Assembly (NCBI RefSeq): GCF_007860185.1
Contig: NZ_SJPY01000002.1
Location: forward strand, 527,775 to 591,774
Reading direction: 5' to 3'
DNA: 64,000 nt
Origin: Novipirellula aureliae
GTDB lineage: Bacteria > Planctomycetota > Planctomycetia > Pirellulales > Pirellulaceae
In this document: one piece after another, positions 46,684 to 54,754 of the stretch
Layout of the letters: each line of letters starts with the position of its first letter
How positions within the stretch are numbered: the stretch's first letter is position 1
Program-made: the position numbers and the translations under genes
Notes under the pieces: generated by a model
Seen by the model: the letters and a program-made list of their open reading frames with translations, nothing else
Databases searched by the model: none
What the model was told of the DNA's origin: nothing

Positions 46684-47490
46684 GTAGCGGCGTCTCTCCG
46701 AGACGCCAAATTTTCCCAAGTACAGATCAGTAGCGGCGTCTCTCCGAGACACCAAATCCAAAGTACACTTCCATAGCGGCATCTCTCCGAGACGCCAAAT
46801 CCAAAGTGCACATCCGTAGCGGCGTCTCTCCGAGACGCCAAATCCAAAGTACACTTCCGTAGCGGCGTCTCTCCGAGACGCCAAATTCAAAGGGCACTTC
46901 CGTAGCGGCGTCTCTCCGAGACGCCAAATTCAAAGTGCACTTCCGAAGCGGCGTCTCTCCGAGACGCCAAATTCAAAGGGCACTTCCGTAGCGGCGTCTC
47001 TCCGAGACGCCAAATTCAAAGTACACTTCCGTAGCGGCGTCTCTCCGAGACGCCAAATTCAAAGTGCACTTCCATAGCGGCGTCTCTCCGAGACGCCAAA
47101 TTCAAAGTGCACTTCCGTAGCGGCGTCTCTCCGAGACGCCAAATTCAAAATACACTTCCGTAGCGGCGTCTCTCCGAGACGCCAAATTCAAAATACACTT
47201 CCATAGCGGCGTCTCTCCGAGACGCCAAATCCAAAATACACTTCCATAGCGGCGTCTCTCCGAGACGCCAAATCCAAAGTACACTTCAGTAGCGGCGTCT
47301 CTCCGAGACGCCAAATCCAAAGTGCACTTCAGTAGCGGCGTCTCTCCGAGACGCCAAATCCAAAGTACACTTCAGTAGCGGCGTCTCTCCGAGACGCCAA
47401 ATCCAAAGTACACTTCAGTAGCGGCGTCTCTCCGAGACGCCAAATCCAAAATACACTTCCGTAGCGGCGTCTCTCCGAGACGCCAAATCC
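46684..47490. repeat. Tandem array, 19 copies of a 43-bp hairpin repeat
   Basis: Nineteen units begin at 46684, 46730, 46773 and then every 43 bases to 47461, the first unit being three bases longer. Each carries the palindrome GGCGTCTC-TCC-GAGACGCC (8-bp stem, 3-nt loop), followed by a variable CAAA(T)CCAAAGTACACTTC-type linker. Copies differ by only a few bases. The period is not a multiple of three and frames through it read as cyclic GVSERRRYG/RLGETPL/ASRRDA peptides with no start-to-stop sense, so it is not a gene. It is not CRISPR, as there are no unique spacers. Confidence 0.9.
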
Positions 47491-47571
47491 ATCCAAAATC
47501 CTTAGCCGTTTATGGCTCACCCGTTCTCATGAGAGCCATCGGAATCGTATTCTTGCGTGTCTCGTATTCTT

Positions 47572-47807
47572 GCGAGTCTCGGAGAGACTCGCCTACTGGT
47601 TTCTTGCAAGTCTCGGAGAGACTCGCCTACTGGCTTCTTGCAAGTCTCGGAGAGACTCGCCTACTGGCTTCTTGCAAGTCTCGGAGAGACTCGCCTACTG
47701 GCTTCTTGCAAGTCTCGGAGAGACTCGCCTACTGGCTTCTTACGAGTCTCGGAGAGACTCGCCTACTGGTTTCTTGCAAGTCTCGGAGAGACTCGCCTAC
47801 TGGCTTC
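47572..47807. repeat. Tandem array, 7 copies of a 34-bp hairpin repeat
   Basis: Seven units start at 47572, 47606 and every 34 bases to 47776. Each has GAGTCTC-GGA-GAGACTC (7-bp stem; first pair G-C only in units starting GCGAG, others GCAAG), then CGCCTACTGGTTTCTT. The core GTCTCGGAGAGAC is the reverse complement of the core in the 43-bp array, so the two arrays belong to one repeat family in opposite orientation. It does not code for protein. Confidence 0.85.
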
Positions 47808-47967
47808 ACGTTACGACGTTACTACTTTCCCCGTCAAGCTCGACAAGGACGAAAATCGCGTGAAAGGTTTGGTTTTGTTATCATACCGACGACGCAAACA
47901 AAAACGGCTTCTCAGAAAAATTTGTAGGTTAATAGGAAGTTAATAAGCAGTTGTGGAAGTTTTTTTG

Positions 47968-48090
47968 AGGCATCGCAGGGCAAAAGGAATGTCGCTTGGC
48001 CCCGGTAAAACAGCTTGTTTTGCCGAGGCATTTTTTTGAATGTCAGATTGTTGATGCGTCAAAAAGCATTCATTTTGCCTTGCGATGCCT
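47968..48090. other. Structured stem-loop element with internal terminator-like hairpin
   Basis: A 24-base inverted repeat (47968-47991 with 48067-48090, 22 of 24 matching) encloses a second hairpin: 14-bp stem (47999-48012 with 48016-48029, two wobble or mismatch positions, loop GCT) followed by ATTTTTTT (48030-48037). On the plus strand the inner part looks like an intrinsic terminator, but no plus-strand gene precedes it. It may be a small RNA or an IS-like remnant; function unknown. Confidence 0.6.
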
Positions 48091-48302
48091 GAAAAGCCTA
48101 GCATTCTGTACTAGGGATTGATGAATCAACCCAGGGATCCTTCGGTAGAGCCACTAAAACGCTGGAGCCACAAAAAAAAGTAGAAAATGGGGGTAAGATC
48201 GTCGAGTTTCACAGTTTCTCTATTTCGGAAAAATAGCGATTTCGATTAAAGTCCGTTTTCATCCCCGCAGATGAGGTGGACGGATCGGCATGATTTCCGG
48301 TC

Positions 48303-48338
48303 GCAAACCATCCGCAGCACAGGAAGGTGCTGGTTTGC
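48303..48338 (+). promoter_or_regulatory. Hairpin in 5' leader of the SMC-like gene
   Basis: GCAAACC (48303-48309) pairs with GGTTTGC (48332-48338), and AGCAC pairs with GTGCT inside. It lies about 50 bases before the start codon of the giant ATPase. It may shape the leader; no known riboswitch was recognised. Confidence 0.4.
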
Positions 48339-48386
48339 TAATCAACGTCCGTTTTCGAATTATCGTGGCCATGGAGGAGCCAGACC

Positions 48387-51300
48387 ATGCTTTTAGAACG
48401 CATCGACATAGACGCTCACGGATCCCTTCACCAGGTAGAATTGGGACCTTTTGCTGAACACCTCAACGTCATCTATGGTCCTGAGCGTTCGGGCAAGACG
48501 GCAATCGCTCGGTTCATCCGCGACTCGCTCGTCGACCGTGATTACCCCTTGGGTATGATGAGTTCTTCCTCCGGCCGCGTCGTCTGGGCTGACCGAAATG
48601 GGCTGCTTCATTTCCGCCGCGAACAGGACGGAACCAAGACCGGTCGGCGAAGCTTCGAGTTTGAGTCGCGCGGCAACACGTCTCACTATTCACATTCTCC
48701 TTACGACCAATCGCTTCGCCATAGCTGGATTGGATCTGTCGGCGTCCAATCGACTGCCGCCCAATCGGCTCGCGCTATTCAACTGCCCGAATCGCTCGTC
48801 GACGGCGTTTTGACCGATACGACGATTGTCAATGTCGCTCGAGTCGTTTCCGCATGTCTCAAAAATGGGCTCGACTCCCCCGAAACCTATCGAACGCTTC
48901 CGCTCTCCGGTTCCGACCCCTTCTATGAACGCAATGGCTTCACTTCCCCCACGAGCGGACAGGCCGAGAATGAGCATCATGCGGATTACGATTCATCCAG
49001 ACAGCACGCGGGACTTCGCAGTCAATTGGCGGAAGTCGAAACCGAATTAGCTCGCCTTGAAGAGACATTCCCATTCCATCAATCATTTGACCATAACGCA
49101 TTGGTCTCGCGACGTAACGAATTGACCCGCCAACTAGCAGGTCATCCATCAAACCGCTATCACGAATCGAGTGTCCCGTATCAGGAAAGCCGAGCATCAC
49201 GTGAACGACTAACGCAATTACATGATCGAATCAGCCAACTACGTGCTCGACAAAGTGAACTACGACATTGGATCACCGACGTCGATTCACAGCTTCGAAC
49301 CTCGACGACAACAAATGAATACCGGTACGAACACGCGATTCATGATGAGAATTTGCGTCGTAACCTCGACGACTTGGATGCTCAATTGATTCGTTGGCGT
49401 CGGACACTACTTGAAGTGCGTGGTTTACGAGAAGCCATATTGGCAACCCGATACAACACCACAGCCCGGCCCGCCCATGTTCATCCTACGGAGGCGAATC
49501 ACGCTGAGACTCGAGACGACTGGGCTGGTTTGCACTCGACGAGCGAATTAGAGCGTCGAGTCGATTCGGTTACTCGTCAAATCGATTGGTTGCTTGAGCG
49601 CTACGCAGTCGCAAACGAACGCAACAAAGATTTCAGCCTCGATTGGTATTCATCACAGCCGATGTCGGCAACGTACCCAAGTCGATCACTCGAAGAAACA
49701 TTGCGTACGATCCGAGACGAACTGCGTCACGCTTCGGCATCGACCGATGCCGCATCCGAGACGGCGAAAGACCTCCATGAACTCGACCGTAGTGAGCAGT
49801 GGCTCGTGGCGACGATGAACCAATTGACTCAGCATCGCGAGTCGCTGATCCATCGCTACACGCCCGTCGAGAAAAAGCAGACACAGAAGTGGGCGAACCA
49901 TCATCAATACCTGCACGGGCGGTATCAAGGTGAGCGAGCACAGCGGGAAGCGGAACTCAATCAAGTCACAGTGGAACTCGAAGCTTGTTTGTCCGAAGCG
50001 ATGCAAATTCGCCGTGGACTACATCCGACAGCGACGATCGACCGTGATTCGCTGGCCTATCACGAAGCCCCGATCACTCGCGAAGCCCTGACGCGTGAAC
50101 TTCGTTTGATCGATGAAAAACTGTCTCGTTACTCTCGGATCGTTTGGCTGCGAACGCGTGCTTCCGATTTACGCGACACGCTCCGCACGACACGCGTACC
50201 TCATCTGCAAACCCACTCACCACTTGCAGGATCGGCCAGCCGTTGGCTATGCCGCATTTCGGGCGGACGATTGCGTCAAATCTCTTGGCCGACTGCTCAC
50301 CTAGGGCATGGAAATGTCCATGATGCCAGCCATCGAAGTGGCGTTCAAATTGGTGATCGCGATGAGGAACATTGCTCACCCGGTGACCGCGCCTTGGCTG
50401 TCCTGGCCGTTCGCATGGCAGCGGGCGAGCTACTAGGACGACTCGGCCGAACGGTGCCGCTCGTCATTGAAACCACGCCTGATATCATAGCATCGCATGT
50501 CGACTATCGTGATTCGTCAGGCTACCCGACTGGCTTGGCGTCCTCCTTTTTCCAACCTGGGGATGACGGTCGGTTCAATCATCCCGTCGCCGCAACGCTG
50601 CGAGATTACGCTAACTCGGGCCGCCAAATCCTGCTGCTCACTAGCGACGCTGCCTTGGCCGAACAAACCACTCGCGTCGGTGCCCGTCGCTTCAACTTAC
50701 ACGCTCACCGAAACACTCAACCTCACCGTCCTCTGTGGCGTCCACACTATCAATCCGAAAACTATGTGGGACCCCATCCCCATTTGTACGCGGACGTGAA
50801 TGTCCCATTGCAGGCAACCGCCCGTCACTCTGAAGGCGGTGGTGAATACATCAATCGCAAGCTCGATGCCGCATGGCAAGATGCTTACGAAATGGTCGAT
50901 CATGAATACCAAGATCGCTCTCCTGATACGAAGCATCGCAACGGCTACTTCTATACCGATTCCTACACCACGGCCCCACCCGTCTCTGAAACGGCGAAGT
51001 CGCATCCGCTACGATCGGTTGAGAATCGTTCGCTTAGCCAAGTCGATCGGCACGATGTCGCCGAGCCTGCTTTTTTTTTAACCGTTGACAGTCCGATCGA
51101 CCAAGCTCCGTCGGTCGACTCGGTTGCCGCTGCTCGACTGCGCGGCTTGAACGTCACTCATGTCACGCATCTGATGCAACAAGATGCGAACCGGCTATCC
51201 GATGCACTCGGATTAGCCGACGTGGACGCATCGACGATTCGCCGCTGGCAAAGTGAATGCCGGCTCGTTTGCCGCGTTCCCAAACTTCGCGGCTTCGACG

Positions 51301-52475
51301 CTCGAGTCCTCGTCGGCTGTGGTGTCACGACTCCGTCACAATTGGCTGCGACCCATCCAACGGACTTGCTCCAACAAGTCGAAGACTTTTTGGCAACCGA
51401 GGAGGGTCAGAAAGTGCTGCTGAGTGGAAGCAGCCGCGAACTATCACGCATCACAAGCTGGATCGCTGCCGCCAATAGCTGGGGCGTCGAAAACTCAACT
51501 CGCTATGTCGACGGCCGGACCGTCCGCCGTAGCACGCACATTGAACGGCAAAACGAACATCCAATCGCTGGTCGCGACGTCGCCTATGACACCTACCGTG
51601 AACCGATTCGCTACGGTATCCGCAACGTCGGAGCATCGCGTTCCAACCGCTCAAGCGGCTTGCGATCGGAGCGATCAAGTAGCCGCAGCGGCCAGCAAAC
51701 CAGCGACCGCAGCCGCTCCAACGGCAATACCAATCGCAGTGCAAGCAATCGCACGGCCGGAAGCAAACAGAGTCGCCGAAGAACGCGTGCTTCCGAACGG
51801 CCCAGCCGCGGTGTTGTTCGAATGGAACGCAGCGAGACCGAGTCGCTTCCAAGTGAAACGACTCCCTCGTCAGAAAGAAGCGAACGGGCAAATCGAAGCG
51901 AGCGGGCTACTCGAAGCGAACGGGCTACTCGAAACGAACGGGCAAATCGGAGCAACCGGGAAACCCGAAGCGAGCGGACGAGACGTTCCAACCGCATCCC
52001 CCGAACCGATCGAACGACGGAGTCCACCGCGGCTGAATTGCGTTTCTATCTCGAGCGTGGTAGCGACGTCGTCGATGCCCCGTCGATTGGCCCGCGTATG
52101 GCCGAAAGATTAAACCGAATTGGTATTTTCACGGTCGATGATCTGATCAACGCAAATACGCGATCGGTTGCCGAAAAGTTGAATCACCGCCGGGTCGATT
52201 CCGACACCATCCTGTCATGGCAACAACAAGCAACCTTGGTATGCCGAATCCCGATGTTGCGAGGCCATGACGCACAGCTACTCGTCTTGGCTGGCGTCAC
52301 GACGGCCGAAAGGGTAGCCGCTCAAACACCAGATGACTTGTTTGCCATCATCGACCCGATAAGTCGATCACGGGATGGCAAGCGGATCATCCGAGGCGGA
52401 AAGCTGCCCGATAAGGCTGAAATCACCGAGTGGATCACCTACGCAAAGCAAAATCGCGTTATCAAAGCAGCTTAA
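48387..52475 (+). CDS. Giant SMC-like ATPase with two DUF4332-type domains
   Basis: A 1,362-residue protein. Its N-terminus carries Walker A GPERSGKT (residues 31-38) after an SMC/RecF-like opening. Long coiled-coil segments fill about 190-600, and an ABC signature-like CSPGDRALAVL appears at about 664 with LVIETTPD near 691 in the Walker B position. It is therefore an SMC/Rad50/YhaN-type ATPase head with a folded-back coil. The C-terminus has two DUF4332-like helix-hairpin-helix domains (about 905-1035 and 1224-1355, each with LVCR(V/I)PxLRG). Between them lies a Ser/Arg/Glu-rich disordered linker with RSERA/RSNR repeats (about 1080-1210). Start is firm: GGAGGAG seven bases ahead. DNA or chromosome handling is inferred. 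Confidence 0.8.
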   Translation: MLLERIDIDAHGSLHQVELGPFAEHLNVIYGPERSGKTAIARFIRDSLVDRDYPLGMMSSSSGRVVWADRNGLLHFRREQDGTKTGRRSFEFESRGNTSHYSHSPYDQSLRHSWIGSVGVQSTAAQSARAIQLPESLVDGVLTDTTIVNVARVVSACLKNGLDSPETYRTLPLSGSDPFYERNGFTSPTSGQAENEHHADYDSSRQHAGLRSQLAEVETELARLEETFPFHQSFDHNALVSRRNELTRQLAGHPSNRYHESSVPYQESRASRERLTQLHDRISQLRARQSELRHWITDVDSQLRTSTTTNEYRYEHAIHDENLRRNLDDLDAQLIRWRRTLLEVRGLREAILATRYNTTARPAHVHPTEANHAETRDDWAGLHSTSELERRVDSVTRQIDWLLERYAVANERNKDFSLDWYSSQPMSATYPSRSLEETLRTIRDELRHASASTDAASETAKDLHELDRSEQWLVATMNQLTQHRESLIHRYTPVEKKQTQKWANHHQYLHGRYQGERAQREAELNQVTVELEACLSEAMQIRRGLHPTATIDRDSLAYHEAPITREALTRELRLIDEKLSRYSRIVWLRTRASDLRDTLRTTRVPHLQTHSPLAGSASRWLCRISGGRLRQISWPTAHLGHGNVHDASHRSGVQIGDRDEEHCSPGDRALAVLAVRMAAGELLGRLGRTVPLVIETTPDIIASHVDYRDSSGYPTGLASSFFQPGDDGRFNHPVAATLRDYANSGRQILLLTSDAALAEQTTRVGARRFNLHAHRNTQPHRPLWRPHYQSENYVGPHPHLYADVNVPLQATARHSEGGGEYINRKLDAAWQDAYEMVDHEYQDRSPDTKHRNGYFYTDSYTTAPPVSETAKSHPLRSVENRSLSQVDRHDVAEPAFFLTVDSPIDQAPSVDSVAAARLRGLNVTHVTHLMQQDANRLSDALGLADVDASTIRRWQSECRLVCRVPKLRGFDARVLVGCGVTTPSQLAATHPTDLLQQVEDFLATEEGQKVLLSGSSRELSRITSWIAAANSWGVENSTRYVDGRTVRRSTHIERQNEHPIAGRDVAYDTYREPIRYGIRNVGASRSNRSSGLRSERSSSRSGQQTSDRSRSNGNTNRSASNRTAGSKQSRRRTRASERPSRGVVRMERSETESLPSETTPSSERSERANRSERATRSERATRNERANRSNRETRSERTRRSNRIPRTDRTTESTAAELRFYLERGSDVVDAPSIGPRMAERLNRIGIFTVDDLINANTRSVAEKLNHRRVDSDTILSWQQQATLVCRIPMLRGHDAQLLVLAGVTTAERVAAQTPDDLFAIIDPISRSRDGKRIIRGGKLPDKAEITEWITYAKQNRVIKAA

Positions 52476-52554
52476 CACGGAAAAGTCTTGATTGACCGGC
52501 GTGTGGCGGATAAGATCCTTGTCTGTCCATTTGAGATTAGAACCTCCATCGTTA

Positions 52555-52584
52555 AACCGCGAGCCTATCAGGCCGCGGTTTTTT
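52555..52584 (+). terminator. Intrinsic terminator of the SMC-like gene
   Basis: AACCGCG and CGCGGTT form a stem, with GCCT/AGGC inside it and one bulged A, followed by six or more T residues. It is placed about 80 bases after the ATPase stop. Confidence 0.85.
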
Positions 52585-52609
52585 GATAGAACGCGGGAAA
52601 CACGATCGC

Positions 52610-52675
52610 GGCTTAACGATGGCTTAACGATGGCTTAACGATGGCTTAACGATGGCTTAACGGTGGCTCGACGAG
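52610..52675 (+). repeat. 11-bp tandem repeat upstream of RND operon
   Basis: Five units of GGCTTAACGAT (52610-52664, the last with GGT) are followed by a degenerate sixth (52665-52675), ending 12 bases before the ATG at 52688. The 11-bp period is about one helical turn. Placement between the terminator and a metal-efflux operon suggests a regulatory or protein-binding array. Confidence 0.75.
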
Positions 52676-52687
52676 ACATCCGACCCA

Positions 52688-53176
52688 ATGCAGCAAGATA
52701 ACAACATGCTATACACGATTCATCAGGCGGTGATAAGCCGTTCGATGTTTGCGTGGATACTCTGCATTGTTCTGCTGCCATTGCCCGTGCCTGTCATGCA
52801 CCAGCATGATGAGGTTCGGACGCCTCAATCGCTTTCGGATCACTTGGCTAGCCAGCATAATGGTTTGTCGTGCGAGCAATTAGCGATTGACGATCCTCAT
52901 TGGCACTTCGTACTGCCGCAACCTTTCCGCGGTGAAGATTCTCATCAAGACAAGTTGCCAGTCGAGCACCCCGACTTTGTCTGCTCGGGCATCAGACATC
53001 TTGAAATCGGATCGACATGCGAAATTTCATCGCTCACATGGACGTTGGTCGCACTAGCAAGTTCTTGCAATCAATGGAGCACTTGCCAAGTCTCGACATC
53101 GGATCCACGTCTCCGCGATGCCTTTGATGCGTTGCACATTCAACGCTGCGCATTCTCTTGTGTCATGATCTGCTAA
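52688..53176 (+). CDS. Small secreted His/Cys-containing protein
   Basis: A 162-residue protein with one hydrophobic N-terminal stretch (about residues 22-36, AWILCIVLLPLPVPVM) that could be a signal or anchor, followed by HQHDE, WHFVLP and several histidines and cysteines (CEQL, CSGI, TCEIS, SSCNQW, TCQV, RCAFSCVMIC). Such His/Cys content next to a heavy-metal efflux pair hints at metal binding, but no named family is recognised. ATG at 52688, or 52706. The frame overlaps an upstream extension of the adaptor gene, whose true start is at 53257. The pair with czcA-like genes is probably one transcript. Confidence 0.6.
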   Translation: MQQDNNMLYTIHQAVISRSMFAWILCIVLLPLPVPVMHQHDEVRTPQSLSDHLASQHNGLSCEQLAIDDPHWHFVLPQPFRGEDSHQDKLPVEHPDFVCSGIRHLEIGSTCEISSLTWTLVALASSCNQWSTCQVSTSDPRLRDAFDALHIQRCAFSCVMIC

Positions 53177-53256
53177 ATCAGGTTCCGGTCATTTGTTTAG
53201 CTCGTCGCCGCCTAGGTATTCGAGCATCGACAGGAACCTTACTTTATCAAGACACT

Positions 53257-54750
53257 ATGAAATCAAAAACCACTTGGGGCGTATGCATTGCGCTCTCGGC
53301 AGTGATTGCTGCCGGTTGGTATGCTGCCAACCTTACACGCAGCGAAACGAACGAACCGCAGACTGCCGAGCCTACGTCCGCAGCCAATCTCGGCAAAGCG
53401 CCTTCACCGATTGCCTCGCGACAGGTCATTCGATTGAACGCTACGATGCAATCGGCTGCAGGAATGAAGGTCCAACCAGTCTCTCGGAAATCCTTGCAAT
53501 TAGCTCGGATTTTGCCAGCAAGATTCGCCTACGACGACACCCGACATGTCTCCCTGCGAACGCCAACCGAAGGCGTGATCGAATCAGTACGGGTCCAACC
53601 AGGGGACCGAGTCGAGGAAGGACAAGCGGTGGCGATACTCCGAAGCCCTACCATTGGGAGGGCACGCAATCAAGTCTTGACGAACCAGGCGAACCGGAGG
53701 ATCGCTGAAAAAGCGTTTCGCTGGGAAGCTGACGTTCATGAAGGTGTCGCCAAACTAGTGAAACTAATCCGTAGCGGCGCCTCAATGGAAACCATCGAAC
53801 GGAGTTTGAAAGACGAAACGCTTGGCGACTTCGGCGGAAAACTACGAAGCGCCTATAGCCAAGCGAGATTGGCCAGCGATATCGTCGAATCGATCGGACG
53901 CGCTGGCGATCAGGGAGCAATCAGTGGTCGACTGGTTCTCGAACGCCGAAGCGACCAGCAACAGAAGCAAGCGGTACTCGAATCGACGATTCAACAGTCG
54001 TTGTTCCAAACACAACAATCGCTAGCTCAAGCACAATCGAAACTTGATGCTTGCGACCGAGAACTTCGGATTGCCAAACAAACACTCAACACGTTACTCG
54101 GAAGCACCGTCGAATCAACCGAGGATTTGGACGTCTCCCCAAACGACCCGAACGTTTCACGATTCACGATTTGCTCACCGCTAGCCGGAACCGTCGAACG
54201 CCGCGTCCACTCAGCGACCGAGCGAGTGGCGACGCAAGATGAGTTATTTGTGATCGCCGACACGAGAATCCTGTGGGTGGAAGCCGACATTCGCGGCAAC
54301 GATTGGGGTGCGATTGATGTGGCTACTGGTGACACCGTCTTTGTCTCAACCCCTGCGTTCAATACTTCCTCACTCGTCTCACCGCCGCAATCTGCAATCG
54401 TCGTATTTTGGGGGCGCAACGTTGACCCATCGAGCGGCTCGATTCCGTTGGTCGCCCAAATCGATAATTCCGCTGGCAAGTTCCGCCCCGGCATGTTTGC
54501 TCGCATGACCGTTCCGACGCAAACACTCGAAGATGTCATCGCCATTCCGGAATCTGCCGTTGTCGACATTGAAGGACAAGACAGCGTTTTCGTCCAAGTC
54601 GATGGCGGATATAGGGCGGTTGCGGTCGACGTCGGCGAGCGATCGAGTGCCATGGTTGAAATCCGCAGCGGGTTGACCGAAGACGAATCGATCGTGGTCG
54701 CCGGTGCCTTCATCCTGAAGAGCGAACTGCTTCTCGAAGGGGAGGAATAA
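53257..54750 (+). CDS. RND efflux periplasmic adaptor (CzcB/CusB-like)
   Basis: About 497 residues, a membrane-fusion protein of heavy-metal RND pumps. It begins with an N-terminal anchor/signal (WGVCIALSAVIAAGWYAANL), then the barrel-sandwich part (GVIESVRVQPGDRVEEGQAVAILRSP), a long coiled-coil hairpin with QQKQAVLESTIQQSL, and the beta-barrel and membrane-proximal parts (LAGTVERRVHSATERVATQDELF, GMFARMTVP). The open frame starts at 53158, but the ATG at 53257 fits the signal and does not overlap the small upstream gene. The stop is four bases before the transporter gene. It would link the inner-membrane pump to an outer-membrane channel that is not encoded here. Confidence 0.88.
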   Translation: MKSKTTWGVCIALSAVIAAGWYAANLTRSETNEPQTAEPTSAANLGKAPSPIASRQVIRLNATMQSAAGMKVQPVSRKSLQLARILPARFAYDDTRHVSLRTPTEGVIESVRVQPGDRVEEGQAVAILRSPTIGRARNQVLTNQANRRIAEKAFRWEADVHEGVAKLVKLIRSGASMETIERSLKDETLGDFGGKLRSAYSQARLASDIVESIGRAGDQGAISGRLVLERRSDQQQKQAVLESTIQQSLFQTQQSLAQAQSKLDACDRELRIAKQTLNTLLGSTVESTEDLDVSPNDPNVSRFTICSPLAGTVERRVHSATERVATQDELFVIADTRILWVEADIRGNDWGAIDVATGDTVFVSTPAFNTSSLVSPPQSAIVVFWGRNVDPSSGSIPLVAQIDNSAGKFRPGMFARMTVPTQTLEDVIAIPESAVVDIEGQDSVFVQVDGGYRAVAVDVGERSSAMVEIRSGLTEDESIVVAGAFILKSELLLEGEE

Positions 54751-54754
54751 ACCG

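Noticed and set aside
46681-47520. Minus-strand frames of 60-72 residues inside the 43-bp repeat array
   Set aside because: They cycle through GVSERRRYG/RLGETP/ASRRDA in three frames because the 43-bp period shifts the frame; not real genes.
46684-47807. CRISPR array
   Set aside because: Units are near-identical over their full length with no unique spacers, and no cas gene is near.
47529-47943. Three plus-strand frames of 97-132 residues in the 34-bp array
   Set aside because: Repeat-driven frames (LGETRLLAS, SRRDSPTGF) in all three phases, with no family motif.
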